Shown here: positions 38,878 to 50,802 of the stretch, piece after piece
Numbering within the stretch: position 1 is the first letter of the stretch
Layout: each line of letters begins with the position of its first letter
Assembly (NCBI GenBank): GCA_024760905.1
Contig: CM045731.1
Coordinates: 22,733,001 to 22,797,000 of the forward strand
DNA: 64,000 bases
Direction of reading: 5' to 3'
Source: Plotosus lineatus
Taxonomy: Eukaryota; Chordata; Actinopteri; Siluriformes; Plotosidae
Made by a program: the position numbers and the translations under genes
Notes under the pieces: model-generated
Databases searched by the model: none
Seen by the model: the letters and a program-made list of their open reading frames with translations, nothing else
What the model was told of the DNA's origin: nothing

Positions 38878-40115
38878 TATACCACCTACCATCATCTACC
38901 AGGAAGCTATTCAGGCGATCTGAGGATTTATGACTGGTTATCCTGGTCAGGATAAGGGAAGATATGGAAGTTTCCCCTCAAAGCAATAAAACATAAAGTA
39001 TGAATGAAAAGACAATAAACTAATGATGTATTTTGTGTTGAGTGCACTGCTATATTAATGTCTAATTGTTTCTGTATGTGAAGCCTCATGAAGTATTTCC
39101 AAATTGCCATTTTGTAATTACACTAATTCCAGCCTAATAATCTAAGTTCTATACAATCTTCTGAGCTCTAATCACATGAGTATGCTGGCTTCATATCTTC
39201 AAAATCTACACAGCAGCACATAACAGAGGCTGGTTGCGTGATTGGGCTAAGTAAGCAAAAGCAGATTAGCTTTCTTCTCAAAGCACAAATGCAAGAACAT
39301 CTGTTTTATGGTGAAATAATCGAGCTGTGTTTCTGCTGGCCTATAGCCTACATGTCTATTTTTTGTGTGCAGTGCCTATTCCCATGCATTTGTCTAGTTT
39401 TTCACATGTGGAACTAATAATGTGCGAAGGTATTTTTAGAGCTAATACAGAAGGATCTGCTAGACAGCTTTCGAGTACAAGTCACAATTCATTTACTAAG
39501 TGAATACTTTATGTGTTCAGCAGTCATTAAAGAATTCGCAGTTGTTTGACACGGCATTGATGCAAGAGAATCAGGGAGGATAATCTGAAATTAAAATATA
39601 GCATTATTTTTATATACAAGTACAAATCAAACAAACAGTTCAGAATTCATTTCATGCCATTGTTTGTTCAGGATGTTTTCCTAAACTCTTAATTAAGTCC
39701 AAGGAATTAATTTTGCACAACAAGTAGTAGTAGGTTTATGTTCAGCACTGTTTAACGAACAAGCCTCAACTTTTCAGATAGTCAAAATAACTATTGGACG
39801 GAACATTCCTCAATGTCCATAACAAGAACCAAGCACTTTGATCTGGTTTAAAAAAAAAAGACTGGTACCACATAGACAGCATATTTCTTTAGCGGACTGG
39901 AAAGTCAATCTGTCAGCTAATGCATTTACTAAAGCGGGAGCAGGCGAGACGGAACGAAAATGTGATCCTGGAACCAAACGGCAGCGGAAAATTGCCCCCT
40001 GGCAGAACGAAAGTATTTGGGATCTGTTATTTTTGTTCAGAGAACAATAAACCACCTAGAAATTATGACCCAAAAAAAGACCCCAGCCTCCCATATGCCC
40101 CCCTTCCAATGGTAA

Positions 40116-40890
40116 GGAATGGGAAATGTGGCCACATGACCACTCTCCCCCCAAATTATAATTACACCCACTCGCCACATGCCTTTATTTTCCCTGGAGA
40201 TGGAAGCCTTTCCATTACATCATCAAAAACTGACCCTTGACCCAACATCATAGCTGTTTCCCTCAGGCTAATTTAGTTTTGCTTACATCATCGTCCTTGT
40301 CCTCACTTACCTTTTATAGAAACACGTCATCACAGACCTTTGCTGCCATTTAAGACATGAACAGGTCTTGCAATAATAATGCTTGACCAAACTCCACATG
40401 GGGGGTAAATGTGGCCTCTGGAATGCTGTTAGAGGAATAAACTCCTTGCTGGAGGTACATTTTTGGTCTCTTTGGACTCACACAAAGGAGCATGGATTAA
40501 CCTTGAAGTACACTCTAGTGAGACAGAGCGGAACGTATTTATGTCCGTTCTGGGAGGTAGGAATGCAGGTGCTAGGAGCATTAGATTCAATACAGGAAGA
40601 AGCACCTGAGGCACGCCACACACAGAGCCAGGTTTATATTGCTGGACGCTCACACCAGATCATTAATGATTGGCAGGCCAATGGGTCGCAGAGGGTTGGC
40701 ATGATGTACTCTGGCATACTACAACTAACCAGCATGCGTACGTGTGTGGGTGTGGTTGTTCAGTGTTTTTGCACAGGAACTGGCAGCCTTGTGCTCAGAA
40801 GGAATGAGAGGCTGTTGACAGACAGGGTACATTACCATTCGGCAAGGCCCTTTCCAGATGGAGCTCCTACTGTACTCCACTGGCCAGACC

Positions 40891-40951
<61 letters not shown>

Positions 40952-41083
40952 ACAAGGAGGGGGGGTAGAGGGAGCGCGCAAGAGACAGAGGACCTGGAGT
41001 GAAGATTCCCTTATAAGGCAGGCTTCCTCCGAGACAGCATGCGTGTAGGAAAAGCATGTCTGCTGGCATGGCCAGCGCATTCC
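40116..41083. promoter_or_regulatory. Candidate distal TEAD-site cluster upstream of ccn2
   Basis: GGAATG occurs at 40,116-40,121, 40,420-40,425, 40,560-40,565 and 40,801-40,806, and its reverse CATTCC at 41,078-41,083. GGAATG is the core of the TEAD/YAP response element, and CCN2 is a standard YAP/TEAD target. With the two proximal sites this gives seven in about 1.85 kb, whereas about one per 2 kb is expected for a given 6-mer on two strands. Function is inferred, not shown. Confidence 0.4.
40892..40947. repeat. (GA)n microsatellite
   Basis: About 28 GA units within the ccn2 upstream region, over 1 kb from the TATA box. Confidence 0.97.
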
Positions 41084-41371
41084 TGCAGCTCTCGCGCGGA
41101 GCTTTTCATTTCCGATTGGCCGTCGTGCAAGGGCCAGCACTCGCCTTTTCTAAAAGGAGGGGGTTTGGGGTCCTTTTTTTTTACTTTCAAAATACACAAA
41201 TGGACAAGTCTAGCCACCTTCCTGCAGTTCTGAGTCTCTGTCTGTCTAGTGTCTGGATGCACACACCTGCATTTTGTACTGTACAGAGTTATCTGTCTGA
41301 AAAAGACCCAGAAAAGAATAAAACCTGAGACAAAAACTAATGAATATAGAAAATGTTTAATCTGAGGACCT

Positions 41372-41482
<111 letters not shown>

Positions 41483-41820
41483 CATGTACATGTACAGGAT
41501 GTTATGCCCATCGTATGACCTGTTCAAGTCACTGTTACTGATCCGACATAAGATCTAATACCTATATGTGTTTTTGAGAAGAACCTTTTCATTTATTTTC
41601 CTTTCTTTGGAATTTCTCTTGAAACAAATATGTACGTATTTGGCATTACGATGCTATAAAAATATGTTGCTGTCGGCCCATTTGGTGAGCCATGATTAAC
41701 CCCTCCCCCAAATAAATAAATAAATTAAATTAAATAAACACATAGAGACACATTTGAAAGTGCCGGATAGTGCCAAAGCTGCACTTTTTATTTTGTTATG
41801 TGACAGCTCCCTCTTGGTCT

Positions 41821-42013
41821 CAGACAGCTGGAATGTGGGATGGCAGGGGGTGCGAGTCTTAGGGTGGGGAGAACTGTAGAGGAGGAGGAGGAGGAGGAGG
41901 AGGAGGAGGAGGAGGAGGAGGGCAGGAAACGAGGAAAGTATGCCAGGAATGTCCATGTTTATCCAGAGCTCCATTCAGCCAGTGGCGGCCCACCGCAGCT
42001 CAGTGGGTATAAA
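41821..42013 (+). promoter_or_regulatory. ccn2: ccn2 core and proximal promoter
   Basis: TATAAA at 42,008-42,013 suggests transcription starts near 42,035-42,045. Two TEAD-core GGAATG sites lie upstream at 41,830-41,835 and 41,946-41,951. The first is preceded by a CAGAC Smad-type core at 41,821. From memory, mammalian CCN2 promoters have the same order: a CAGAC-like and TEAD block, a second TEAD block followed by a CCATTCA motif (present here near 41,970), then TATA. A (GGA)n tract sits between the two TEAD sites. The arrangement fits control by YAP/TEAD and TGF-beta/Smad, but this is inferred from motifs. Confidence 0.7.
41879..41922 (+). repeat. (GGA)n tract inside the ccn2 promoter
   Basis: About 14 GGA units between the two proximal TEAD sites, about 90-130 bp upstream of TATA. 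Purine-only GGA repeats can form quadruplex or triplex structures. Confidence 0.95.
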
Positions 42014-42039
42014 GGCAGACCCTACTGCTGCCTTCAACT

Positions 42040-42318
42040 CAGAACGACTCTGACTTCCATTAGAGAGAGGTGACGAAGGCTGAGCAGACAAAGCAGCTGC
42101 CTAGAAAATCTACGCTCTACCTTCGGCTGAAAGAAGAATCCTTATTCCACCAACGAGATCGACTTGATCGGAGTCCAGACAGACAGAGAGAGAGAAAGAG
42201 ACAGACAGCCGTTTGAGAGACGACTTCAGGTCCTGATAGCCAAAGGAAGACTTTGCAAGCACCTAAAGAGGAGTGTTTTTTTTTTAAATAAGAAATTTAA
42301 AATAAGACGATAGAGAAA
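42040..42318 (+). other. ccn2: ccn2 5' UTR (approximate start)
   Basis: The interval from the presumed transcription start to the ATG, about 280 nt. It contains GACAGACAGAGAGAG near 42,177 and a T run near 42,276. No in-frame upstream Met in a strong context was noted. Confidence 0.6.
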
Positions 42319-43885
42319 ATGTTTTCCGGAACAAGCCTGATTTTTGCACTCTGCTTCACTTTCTTCAGCTGGGTAAGTTTTATTTGTAATATCATAAAGT
42401 AGAATTTTAGTGCCAATCTAAAGCATAATAGGAACCAATTAATTAAGAAATTGTCATACTAGTACTTGTGATTTAGAGTAAAGTCTAAATGAGAACTGTA
42501 TCAGGAATCACTCTGTATGTAGCACTTCATTGACTAGAATAACAATGTTTTTGTCTTGATATCTTCAGGTCGCTGCTCAGGAGTGCCCCAATCAGTGCAA
42601 GTGCCCTGACATGGCTCCGCAATGTCCTCCAGGTGACAGCTTAGTTCTGGATGCCTGTGGATGCTGCCGTGTATGTGCTAAACAGCTGGGAGAGCTGTGC
42701 ACTGAGAGAGATGTGTGTGACCCTCACAAAGGCCTCTACTGTGACTATGGTTCACCAAACAACCGTCGCATTGGAGTCTGCACTGGTAAGCTTTCATTAT
42801 ATACTTTGACAAACGTGTTCTAATTAAATTTACCATCATCCGTCACTCATTTCCTGGTGCTAACTGTCTCTATGATCCCTCCACAACAGCTCGCGAGGGT
42901 GCCCCCTGCGTATTTGGAGGAAATGTGTACCGCAGTGGTGAATCATTTCAGAGTAGCTGCAAGTACCAATGTACATGCCTAGATGGTGCTGTGGGTTGTG
43001 TACCACTCTGTGGAATCGATGTGCGGTTGCCCAGTCTGGATTGCCCCATGCCTCGTAGGATCAAGATGCCAGGAAAATGCTGCGAGGAATGGGTGTGTGA
43101 CTCCCCCCCCACCTCCAATTCCTTCATGGGCTCTTTTCTGCCAGGTGAGCAGCAAGATGAATCATCTCAAACATATCTAATGCACACTGATGCAACATTT
43201 GAAAATCTGTATCTTGATGACATCATTGGTTCTAACTCAGCACTTGTATTCTTTTGGCTGCAGCTTATAGAGAAGAGGAGACCTATGGCCCAGATCCTTC
43301 CATTATGCGTGAGAACTGCCTGGTTCAGACCACTGAATGGAGTGCATGCTCAAAGACATGTGGTCTTGGCATCTCCACCCGTGTGACCAATGACAACCGT
43401 GAATGCCGTTTGGAGAAACAATCTCGCCTCTGCATGGTCCGACCTTGCGAATCCCATCTGGAGGACAAAATCAAGGTGTGCACGAACAGACCGCCCCTTC
43501 ATATGATGTTGTGTATAAACTTTTCTCGTATTTATTTTTCACTGCATGTTTATATCTAAACCTTGATCTTGTGTTTTACCTTTTATAGAGAGGAAAGAAG
43601 TGCATTCGTACCCCTCGAGTATCAAAGCCCATGAAATTCGAGGTTTCAGGTTGCACTACCACCAAGGCTTACAGACCCAAGTTCTGCGGAGTGTGTACCG
43701 ACGGCCGCTGCTGTACTCCTCACAGAACCACGACCCTGCCCGTCGAGTTCAAGTGCCCTGACGGCCAAGTCATGAAGAGGCAGATGATGTTCATCAAGAC
43801 GTGCGCATGCCACTACAACTGCCCAAGTGAAAATGACATCTTTGAATCCATGTACTACAAGAAGATGCTCGGCGACATGGCGTGA
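42319..43885 (+). CDS. ccn2: CCN2 / connective tissue growth factor, five coding exons
   Basis: Secreted matricellular regulator of the CCN family. It binds growth factors, integrins and matrix and is a classic TGF-beta and YAP/TEAD output. Exons: 42,319-42,372, 42,569-42,785, 42,890-43,144, 43,264-43,475 and 43,589-43,885, all with GT-AG introns and matching phases, giving 344 aa. Exon 1 encodes most of the signal peptide ([18 protein letters not shown]) and cleavage is likely near VAAQE. Exon 2 is the IGFBP domain (about 24-90), exon 3 the VWC domain (about 97-162), exon 4 the TSP1 domain (about 194-238, with WSACSKTCG at 201-209) and exon 5 the cystine-knot domain ending [14 protein letters not shown]. 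One exon per domain is the usual CCN layout. Oddities: the IGFBP motif reads ACGCC instead of GCGCC (Ala47), and the hinge after VWC ([14 protein letters not shown]) is diverged. All family cysteines I could check are present. Teleosts usually have two ccn2 paralogues, and which one this is cannot be settled here. Confidence 0.96.
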
Positions 43886-44477
43886 GTGAGTGAGAACAGT
43901 GTGAGCTGGTCAAAGAAAATTCCGTCCACTTGAACCAGATATCCATCTCGTATCACAGAACTGTACCCGTCTATTGTCTGAGTTTTGTTTTGTAGCTGTT
44001 GTTTTTGTGTACGTGTATTTCTGTTGCATAATCATATCTAATGTGTCATGATGGATGATAGGGGCTCCTTGGCCTTAAAGTCGGTGGGAATGGATAAAAA
44101 TGACAAAGCTGTCGTTAAAAGAAAAAGTAACGACAACATTACTGCACTATAAATTCGGCGACGCAGCATGTTGCTGATTAGCCTAATTATGGTAATCCCC
44201 TCTCAGAAATTGTGGTGGGTGGATCCAAACAGTGGTGATAGATGAGGAGGCCAGCAGACTTTAACCTCAGAATAGAAGCTAGAACGCCTCACCTGAGTGA
44301 GAAAGAAGAAGAGATTATGAATGTGGCCTTGTTTGTAGCTTATGTTTTTTGAGACGTTAAGACCAGAAGGTGGTTCCTGCAGCACTGAGTGTTAAACTTC
44401 GACTAACCGACTCAAAGAGAGTTGGTATTTTGTCAAAAGGAAAAAAAGAAAATGACTGGACAATTTGCAGCTTCATT

Positions 44478-44578
<101 letters not shown>

Positions 44579-44802
44579 TTTTTGGAATGCTGTAAATAAT
44601 GTACATAACTTTTGTACAGGTTAATTTTAAGTTAATTTAAATTTAAAACCTTTGTGATTGTTATTTGTCTCGCTTAACTTTTGTCTGATAGCTTTTTTTT
44701 TTTTTTTTTGCTGACATGACTGTTGTTCTTACAGTCCCTGCATTATTTTATTGAGAAGTGTGACCAGAAAGTCACATGTTTTCAACTTTTTTTGTAGTTT
44801 GG

Positions 44803-44808
44803 AATAAA
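44803..44808 (+). promoter_or_regulatory. ccn2: ccn2 polyadenylation signal
   Basis: Canonical AATAAA followed by T-rich sequence. Cleavage is expected about 15-25 nt downstream. Confidence 0.75.
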
Positions 44809-45061
44809 ATGTTATATTTTTATATAATTCACGAGTCCAGCTGTTTAATATAATAAGCCCACATCTTCACAAATCCAGCAATACCAAACACATTTCATTC
44901 ATTCACTATACATGTGGGACATGTTTATTACTTCTTCTATACATCACAGGACCTGAAAATCATTCTTTTTCTAGTATTTAATCTTTTTAAAATAATAACC
45001 AGTCAAATGTCCCCACAAGGACTATACTGTCAATGGGTCCCTCCCACAGGTCCCAACTAAT

Positions 45062-45395
45062 GACTAGGGGTCATAAATGGAAGTTTAGGGGTCATAAATG
45101 GAAGTTAGGGGTCATAAATGGAAGTTATTTAAGGGTAAATTTAGCACAAATATTAGGAAATATTTTTTCTCGCAGAGGGTAATTTCAGTGTGGAATAGAT
45201 TGCCTAACCACGTTGTCGAAGCAGAAACCTTACAAGTCTTCAAAAGCAGACTTGATCTAGTGCTGGATACCATCTAGTCATGAAAAAAAAAAAAAAGTGC
45301 GTCTTTAAGGTTAGAGTCACTTTAGAATAGGACAATGGTGAGCTTAGTTGGGCTGAATGGCCTGTTCTCACCACTCATGTTATGTTATGTTATGT
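45062..45395 (+). mobile_element. LINE 3' end with reverse-transcriptase C-terminus
   Basis: The frame at about 45,130-45,280 reads KYFFSQRVISVWNRLPNHVV then FKSRLDLVLDTI-stop. This is the conserved C-terminal phrase of CR1/L2/Rex-type LINEs (FFSxRVVxxWNxLP). A 20-21-bp unit (AGGGGTCATAAATGGAAGTT) encoding RGHKWK is repeated three times just before it. The 3' end is a short (ATGTT)n repeat, typical of such LINEs. The rest of the element is missing. Confidence 0.75.
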
Positions 45396-45496
45396 TAAGA
45401 TACATATATCAAAAAATTTTAAAATTTAAAAAAAAAAAAGTTTATATTCACATTCTTTCTTAGAAGATTTTGTTAGTGAAGAAACTATACCATTTA

Positions 45497-45516
45497 TTAT
45501 TAGTAGTAGTAGTAGC

Positions 45517-45571
<55 letters not shown>
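45497..45571. repeat. (TAG)n microsatellite
   Basis: About 24 TAG units with one interruption (CAG). Confidence 0.96.
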
Positions 45572-45834
45572 TGAGTACTATTATTGGTTATGTTTAAAAA
45601 AATTAAAAAACAGGAGGTCGAAGTTAAATAAGGACACGTAGAAAACAGACAGACAGACATGTATGGAATAGAAAGTGACCATGAAAGCTCACAAGACTCT
45701 AAAATATATAAAATTGCTGTTATTTCTCACATATAAATGAGGCTGGGTCCAGTCCACTATCTCCAGTGGGACTATGACTTTAAACAACATAAATTGTGGT
45801 TTGAGTTATTAATTCATTCAGTAAGTGGTTTATC

Positions 45835-46140
45835 CTGGTTATTTATTTATTGATTGATAAATGATTGATATACTGTATTCATCCCACAAGGGTAATTATT
45901 GCTTCTGCATTTAACTCATCCAAAGTGGGTGCGCGCACACACTCGGAGCAGTGGACTGCTGCACTTTGGGGTACACAGAGAGCAGTTGGAGTTAGGTACC
46001 TTGCTCAAGTACACTTCAGCCACAAAGGTGGAGGAAGGGAAGGTGTAGCTCACTCCCCCATCATCACACTCTTTCCAATCAAACCAACCAACTTTTGGTC
46101 CCAAAGCTGCTTCTCTAACCATTAGGATACAAATGCCCCC
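45835..46140 (-). mobile_element. SINE-like element (type E), reverse
   Basis: From a TTTATTGATTGATAAATGAT end through CCTTGCTCAAGTACACTTCA to a tRNA-like CTAACCATTAGGATACAAAT. The CTTGCTCAAGG-type phrase and the head are typical of fish tRNA-derived SINEs. Its head differs from that of SINE-A and SINE-B. Confidence 0.6.
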
Positions 46141-46218
46141 AAGTTACATACTTACAATTTTGTCCTATAGTTATTGGTATCATGTGATGACATTGAAGGT
46201 CGAATGGTATATATATAC

Positions 46219-49130
46219 CGACGAAGACGTCGAAGAAGGAGAGGTGGGAGGCGTGTCCGTAGGCAGAGAGAGAAGAGGAAATGTGTGAGCCTAGGACTGA
46301 GAGTAGGAACTTTGAATGTTGGAACTATGCAAGGAAAAGATAGGGAGCTGGCTGACATGATGCAGAGGAGGAAGGTGGACATACTGTGTGTTCAGGAGAC
46401 AAAGTGGAAAGGTAGAAAGGCTAGAAGCTTAGGAGCAGGGTTTAAACTGTTTTATCATGGTGTGGATGGGAAGAGAAATGGAGTAGGAGTCATCTTGAAG
46501 GAGGGGTTTGTCAGGAATGTTCTAGACGTGAAAAGAGTGTCAGACAGAGTGATGAGTCTCAAGTTAGAAATTGAAGGCGTGATGGTCAATGTTGTTAGTG
46601 CTTATGCCCCACAGGCAGGATGTAAGCTAGAAGAGAAGGAGAGATTCTGGAGTGATTTAGATGAAGTGATGCAGAATACCGCAGAGGTGAAGGAGTGGTG
46701 ATTGGAGCAGACTTCAATGGGCATGTTGGTGCAGGCAACAGAGGGGACGAGGAAGTGATGGGCAGGTTTGGTATCCAGGACAGGAACACAGAAGGACAGA
46801 TGTTGATCGATTTTGCAAAAGGATGGAAATGGCTGTGGTGAATACTTTCTTCAAGAAGAAACAGAAGCATAGGGTGACTTATGAAAGCGGAGGTAAGAGC
46901 ACACAGGTAGACTACATCTTGTGCAGGCGATGTAATTTGAAGGAAGTCAGTGACTGCAAAGTAGTAGTTGGTGAGAGTGTTGCCAAACAGCATAGGATGG
47001 TGGTGTGCAGGATGACACTGATGGTGAGAAAAGTGAAAAGGCAAAGGCAGAGCAGAAGACAAAGTGGTGGAAGCTGAAAAAGGAAGAGTGTCGTGTTGTC
47101 TTCAAGGAGGAGTTGAAACAGGCTTTGGGTAGTCAGGAAGTGCTTCCAGAGGACTGGACAACCACAGCCAATGTGATCAGGGAGACCGGTAGGAGAGTAC
47201 TTGGTGTGTCCTCTGGAAGGAAAGTAGATAAGGAAACTTGGTGGTGGAATGAGGAAGTGCAGGAGTGTGTACAAAAGAAGAGGTTAGCCAAGAAGAAGTG
47301 GGACATTGAGAGGACCGAAGAGAGTAAACAGGAGTACAGGGAGACACAGCGTAAGGCGAAGGTAGCAGTGTCAAAGGCCAAACAGAGGGCGTATGATGAC
47401 TTGTATGATAGGTTGAACAGTAAGGAGGGAGAAAATGATCTATACAGGTTAGCACAGCAGAGAAATAGAGATGGGAAAGACATGCAGCAAGTTAGAGTGA
47501 TAAAGGACAGAGAGGGAAATGTATTGACTGATGACAGAAGTGTGCTGGGAAGATGGAAAGAGTACTTTGAAGAGCTGATGAATGAGGAAAATGAGAGAGA
47601 AAAAGAGAAGAAGGGGTGGCCGTTGAGGAGCAGGAAGTAGCAAAGATTAGTAAGGGAGAAGTGAGGAGGGCATTGAAGAGGATGAAGAGTGGAATGGCAG
47701 TTGGGCCTGATGACATACCAGTTGAGGTATGGAAGTGTCTAGGGAGGTAGCAGTAGATTTTCTGACAAGAATATTCAACAAGGTCTTAGAAAGTGAGCAG
47801 ATGCCAGAGGAATGGAGGAGAAGTGTGCTTGTGCCCATTTTTAAGAACAAGGAGATGTACAGAGTTGTGGCAACTACAGAGGGATAAAGTTGATGAGCCA
47901 TACGATGAAGCTATGGGAAAGAATAGTGGAAGCAAGACTAAGGGCAGAGGTCAGCATTTGTGAACAACAGTTTGGTTTCATGCCAAGAAAGAGCACCACA
48001 GATGCAGTGTTTGCTTTGAGGATGTTAATAGAGAAGTACAGAGAAGGTCAGAGGGAGCTACATTGTGCCTTTGTGGATCTGGAGAAAGCATATGACAGGG
48101 TGCCGAGAGAAGAACTGTGGTATTGTATGAGGAAGTCTGGAGTGACAGAGAAGTATGTTAGAGTGGTGCAGGACATGTATGAGAGATGTAAGACAGTGGT
48201 GAGGTGTGCTGTTGGTGTGACAGAAGAGTTCAAGGTGGAGGTGGGACTGCATCAAGGGTCAGCTCTCAGCCCCTTCTTGTTTGCTATGGTGATGGACAGG
48301 CTAACAGACGAGGTTAGACAAGAATCTCCATGGACTATGATGTTTGCAGATGACATCGTGATCTGTAGTGAGAGCAGAGACCAAGTGGAGGAAAATCTAG
48401 AGAGGTGGAGGTATGCCCTGGAAAGGAGGGGATTGAAGGTTAGTCTTAGTAAGACAGAATACATGTGTGTGAACGACAAGGACCCAAGAGGAACTTTGAG
48501 GTTACAGGGGGCAGAGATAAAGAAGGTGGAGGATTTTAAGTACTTAGGCTCAACAATCCAGAGCAATGGAAAGTGTGGAAAAGAGATGAAGAAGCACGTG
48601 CAGGCAGGTTGGAATGGATGGAGAAAAGTGCCCGGTGTGATGTGTGATAGGAGAGTATCGGCAAGAATGAAGGGAAAAGTGTACAAGACGGTGATGAGGC
48701 CAGAAATGTTGTATGGTTTAGAGACAGTGGCCCTGGGGAAAAGACAGGAGTCAGAGTTGGAGGTAACAGAGATGAAAATGTTGAGGTTCTCTTTGGGAGT
48801 AACGAGGATGGATAGGATCAGAAATGAGTACATCAGAGGGACAGCACATGTTAGATGTTTTGGAGACAAAGTCAGAGAGGCTAGATTGAGATGGTTTGGA
48901 CATGTACAGAGGAGGGATAGTGAGTATATTGGTCGTAGGATGCTGAGGTTGGAACTACCAGGCAAAAGGCCCAGAGGAAGACCAAAGAGAAGATTTATGG
49001 ATGCGGTGAAGGCGGACATGAAGGTCGTTGGAGTAAGAGTAGAAGATGCAGAGGATAGGGAGAGATGGAGGCAGATCATTTGCTGTGGCGACCCCTGAAG
49101 GGAACAGCCGAAAGGAAAAGAAGAAGAAGA

Positions 49131-49131
<1 letters not shown>
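46219..49131 (+). mobile_element. RTE-like LINE, longest copy, several frameshifts
   Basis: About 2.9 kb between short TA-rich sequence on the left and (TA)n on the right. The 46,219-46,701 frame gives the start of the APE endonuclease (LGLRVGTLNVGTMQGKDREL, VDILCVQETKWKG, VVSAYAPQAGCKLEEKERF). Frame changes near 46,680 and 46,820 break VVIGADFNGHVGAGNRG from VVNTFFKKKQKHRVTYESGG, where ADFN is a catalytic-site motif. 47,005-47,640 is the connector (LPEDWTTTANVI, GRWKEYFEELMNEE). 47,640-47,890 has more frame breaks (ALKRMKSGMAVGPDDIPVEV). The frame 47,890-49,098 (402 aa) is an intact reverse transcriptase and C-terminus: [83 protein letters not shown]. The leader seen in the 34-kb copy is mostly missing. 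The copy is defective overall. Confidence 0.9.

Positions 49132-49223
<92 letters not shown>
49132..49223. repeat. (TA)n microsatellite at LINE 3' end
   Basis: About 46 TA units directly after the LINE tail (AAAAGAAGAAGAAGAAGA). Confidence 0.97.
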
Positions 49224-49226
<3 letters not shown>

Positions 49227-49674
49227 CATGACAGAGACCAAACTGCAAACAACTAGCTAGATTAAGAAAACAATTTTACAGAAGTTAGTGCAATTCGAAT
49301 GCCTTGCATTTCCAAAAACAACTACAGTATGTATCTCCCAGTGCATTTCAGTCAGTATGTCGATAAGCAAAGCCTGGATTCTTTTGACTAAATTGTTTTA
49401 TATATATACAGTATTGTAAAGTTACAGCCCTCTTGTGCCCAAATGAACCACAACTCGAATGCATATGGAGCACAGTACAGTAAATCAATAAAGGAGGATC
49501 AAACCAATTGAAATTGTCCTACTTCTGATTTGAACAGGATGACATTTGCTGAGTGGGCGGAATCTGCAGCTCAGGTCGGACCATTCAGAAGAGACGATAG
49601 TCTTCAGACTAATGGCAGACGAGAATAAACCATGATGAACCATAGACCATGTACACACAGTGAAGCCACAGTTA
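49224..49674. other. Unassigned stretch
   Basis: No gene or recognised element. Confidence 0.4.
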
Positions 49675-50036
49675 CTCCCTCGGTTTTCAAACCACTTGAT
49701 CCTATTAGAGTCATGAGGAACCCTGGAACCTATGTTAGTCTACTTTGGTTGAAAGCGAGGTACACCCCTAACAACTTGCCAGCCCATTGCAGGGTGAGCA
49801 TAAAAACATAACTATTCAAACCCTGAGGCAATTTGGAACAGCCAATTAGTTTAATGTACAGTACATGTCTTTGTACTGCAGGTGGAAATTGGCAAACCTG
49901 AAGGAAGGCCATGCAAGCTTAGAGAGTACATTCAAACTCCACACAGAAACACCCCGACCGCAAGACCAGCACTTAAATCCAGGACCCTTTTGCTCGAAGG
50001 CAGACTTGCTGACCACTAAACCACTGTGCCACCCTG
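49675..50036 (-). mobile_element. SINE-C copy, full length, reverse
   Basis: Tail (AACCACTTGATCCTATTAGA), body (GGCAATTTGGAACAGCC, CATTCAAACTCCACACAG) and head (CTAAACCACTGTGCCACCC), in that order on the + strand. Confidence 0.75.
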
Positions 50037-50154
50037 ACACATACCACCTCTATGTAACAGAGCTCCAAAATTTGAAGATCCATGTACCGCATATTAAAAG
50101 TTGATAAAAAAGCAGTGTATAAATGGTCCCATCTACTGGTGCTTTCTTGTAAAG

Positions 50155-50400
50155 CAGGGGTCCCCAAACTTTTTCCTGCAAGGGCCACATAACTTTTCCC
50201 TTCCCTGATGGAGGGCCGAGTCCAGTTTTTTAACAGAAAAAGTGTGACGATCGCAAGACTGCCTAAACATAAACATTTATTGTTTTCCAGTAAACCATGC
50301 ATAACCAAATATTAGTTACCCTTTCTGGAACCTTCACAGAAAAATATCAAGAAATTTAAAAAAAATAAGAACGGACGTGCTAACCACTTTATAAACACAA
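50155..50400 (+). mobile_element. hAT-like element, one end
   Basis: Begins CAGGGGTCCCCAAACTTTTT and continues GCAAGGGCCACATAAC and GATGGAGGGCCGAGTCCAG. These look like a hAT terminal repeat family different from that at 22.5 kb. The opposite end was not found, so the extent to the right is unknown. Confidence 0.6.
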
Positions 50401-50802
50401 GTGTAATCCACAAGAACATTGTACCTTATCCTGCACAGCTTGGCTGCAGTAGATGTACTTCAAGTCCTCCTTTGTTGTCCAGATTCAGTTTTCCAAATTG
50501 TCTATTGCCTTTTTCTCATTGACTCGCCTTTAGATCTTAACTTGAGGCAAAGCTTCAGCCATGAGATATCGCTCCTTGTTTCTTTTAATTTTTGTTCAAA
50601 CCGGTTTTATTTACGTTTGTTGTTAATAAGTTTAATAGTGGTAGGTTTGGAAACTGAGAGGAGTTCCTCAAGTGTTTGGGCAGCAGCATACACACAACAA
50701 TTCATCTTATGCAAAGAACACTCTGCGTGAAGAGTTACTGATATTATTTCATTTAATTAATCAATTTGATTTTTTGGAAATTTTTTTAAGCAAGATTTTT
50801 TA

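Noticed and set aside
40383..41048. A 221-codon open frame upstream of ccn2
   Set aside because: It runs through the (GA)n repeat giving Arg-Glu repeats, overlaps long frames on the other strand, and has no domain or splice context.
43254..43559. Extending ccn2 exon 4 through the open frame to 43,559
   Set aside because: A GT donor at 43,476 and the exon 5 acceptor at 43,587-43,588 restore the conserved [11 protein letters not shown] junction. The extension is intron.
48252..49241. A 329-codon - strand frame
   Set aside because: Antisense shadow of the LINE reverse transcriptase, extended by the (TA)n tract.
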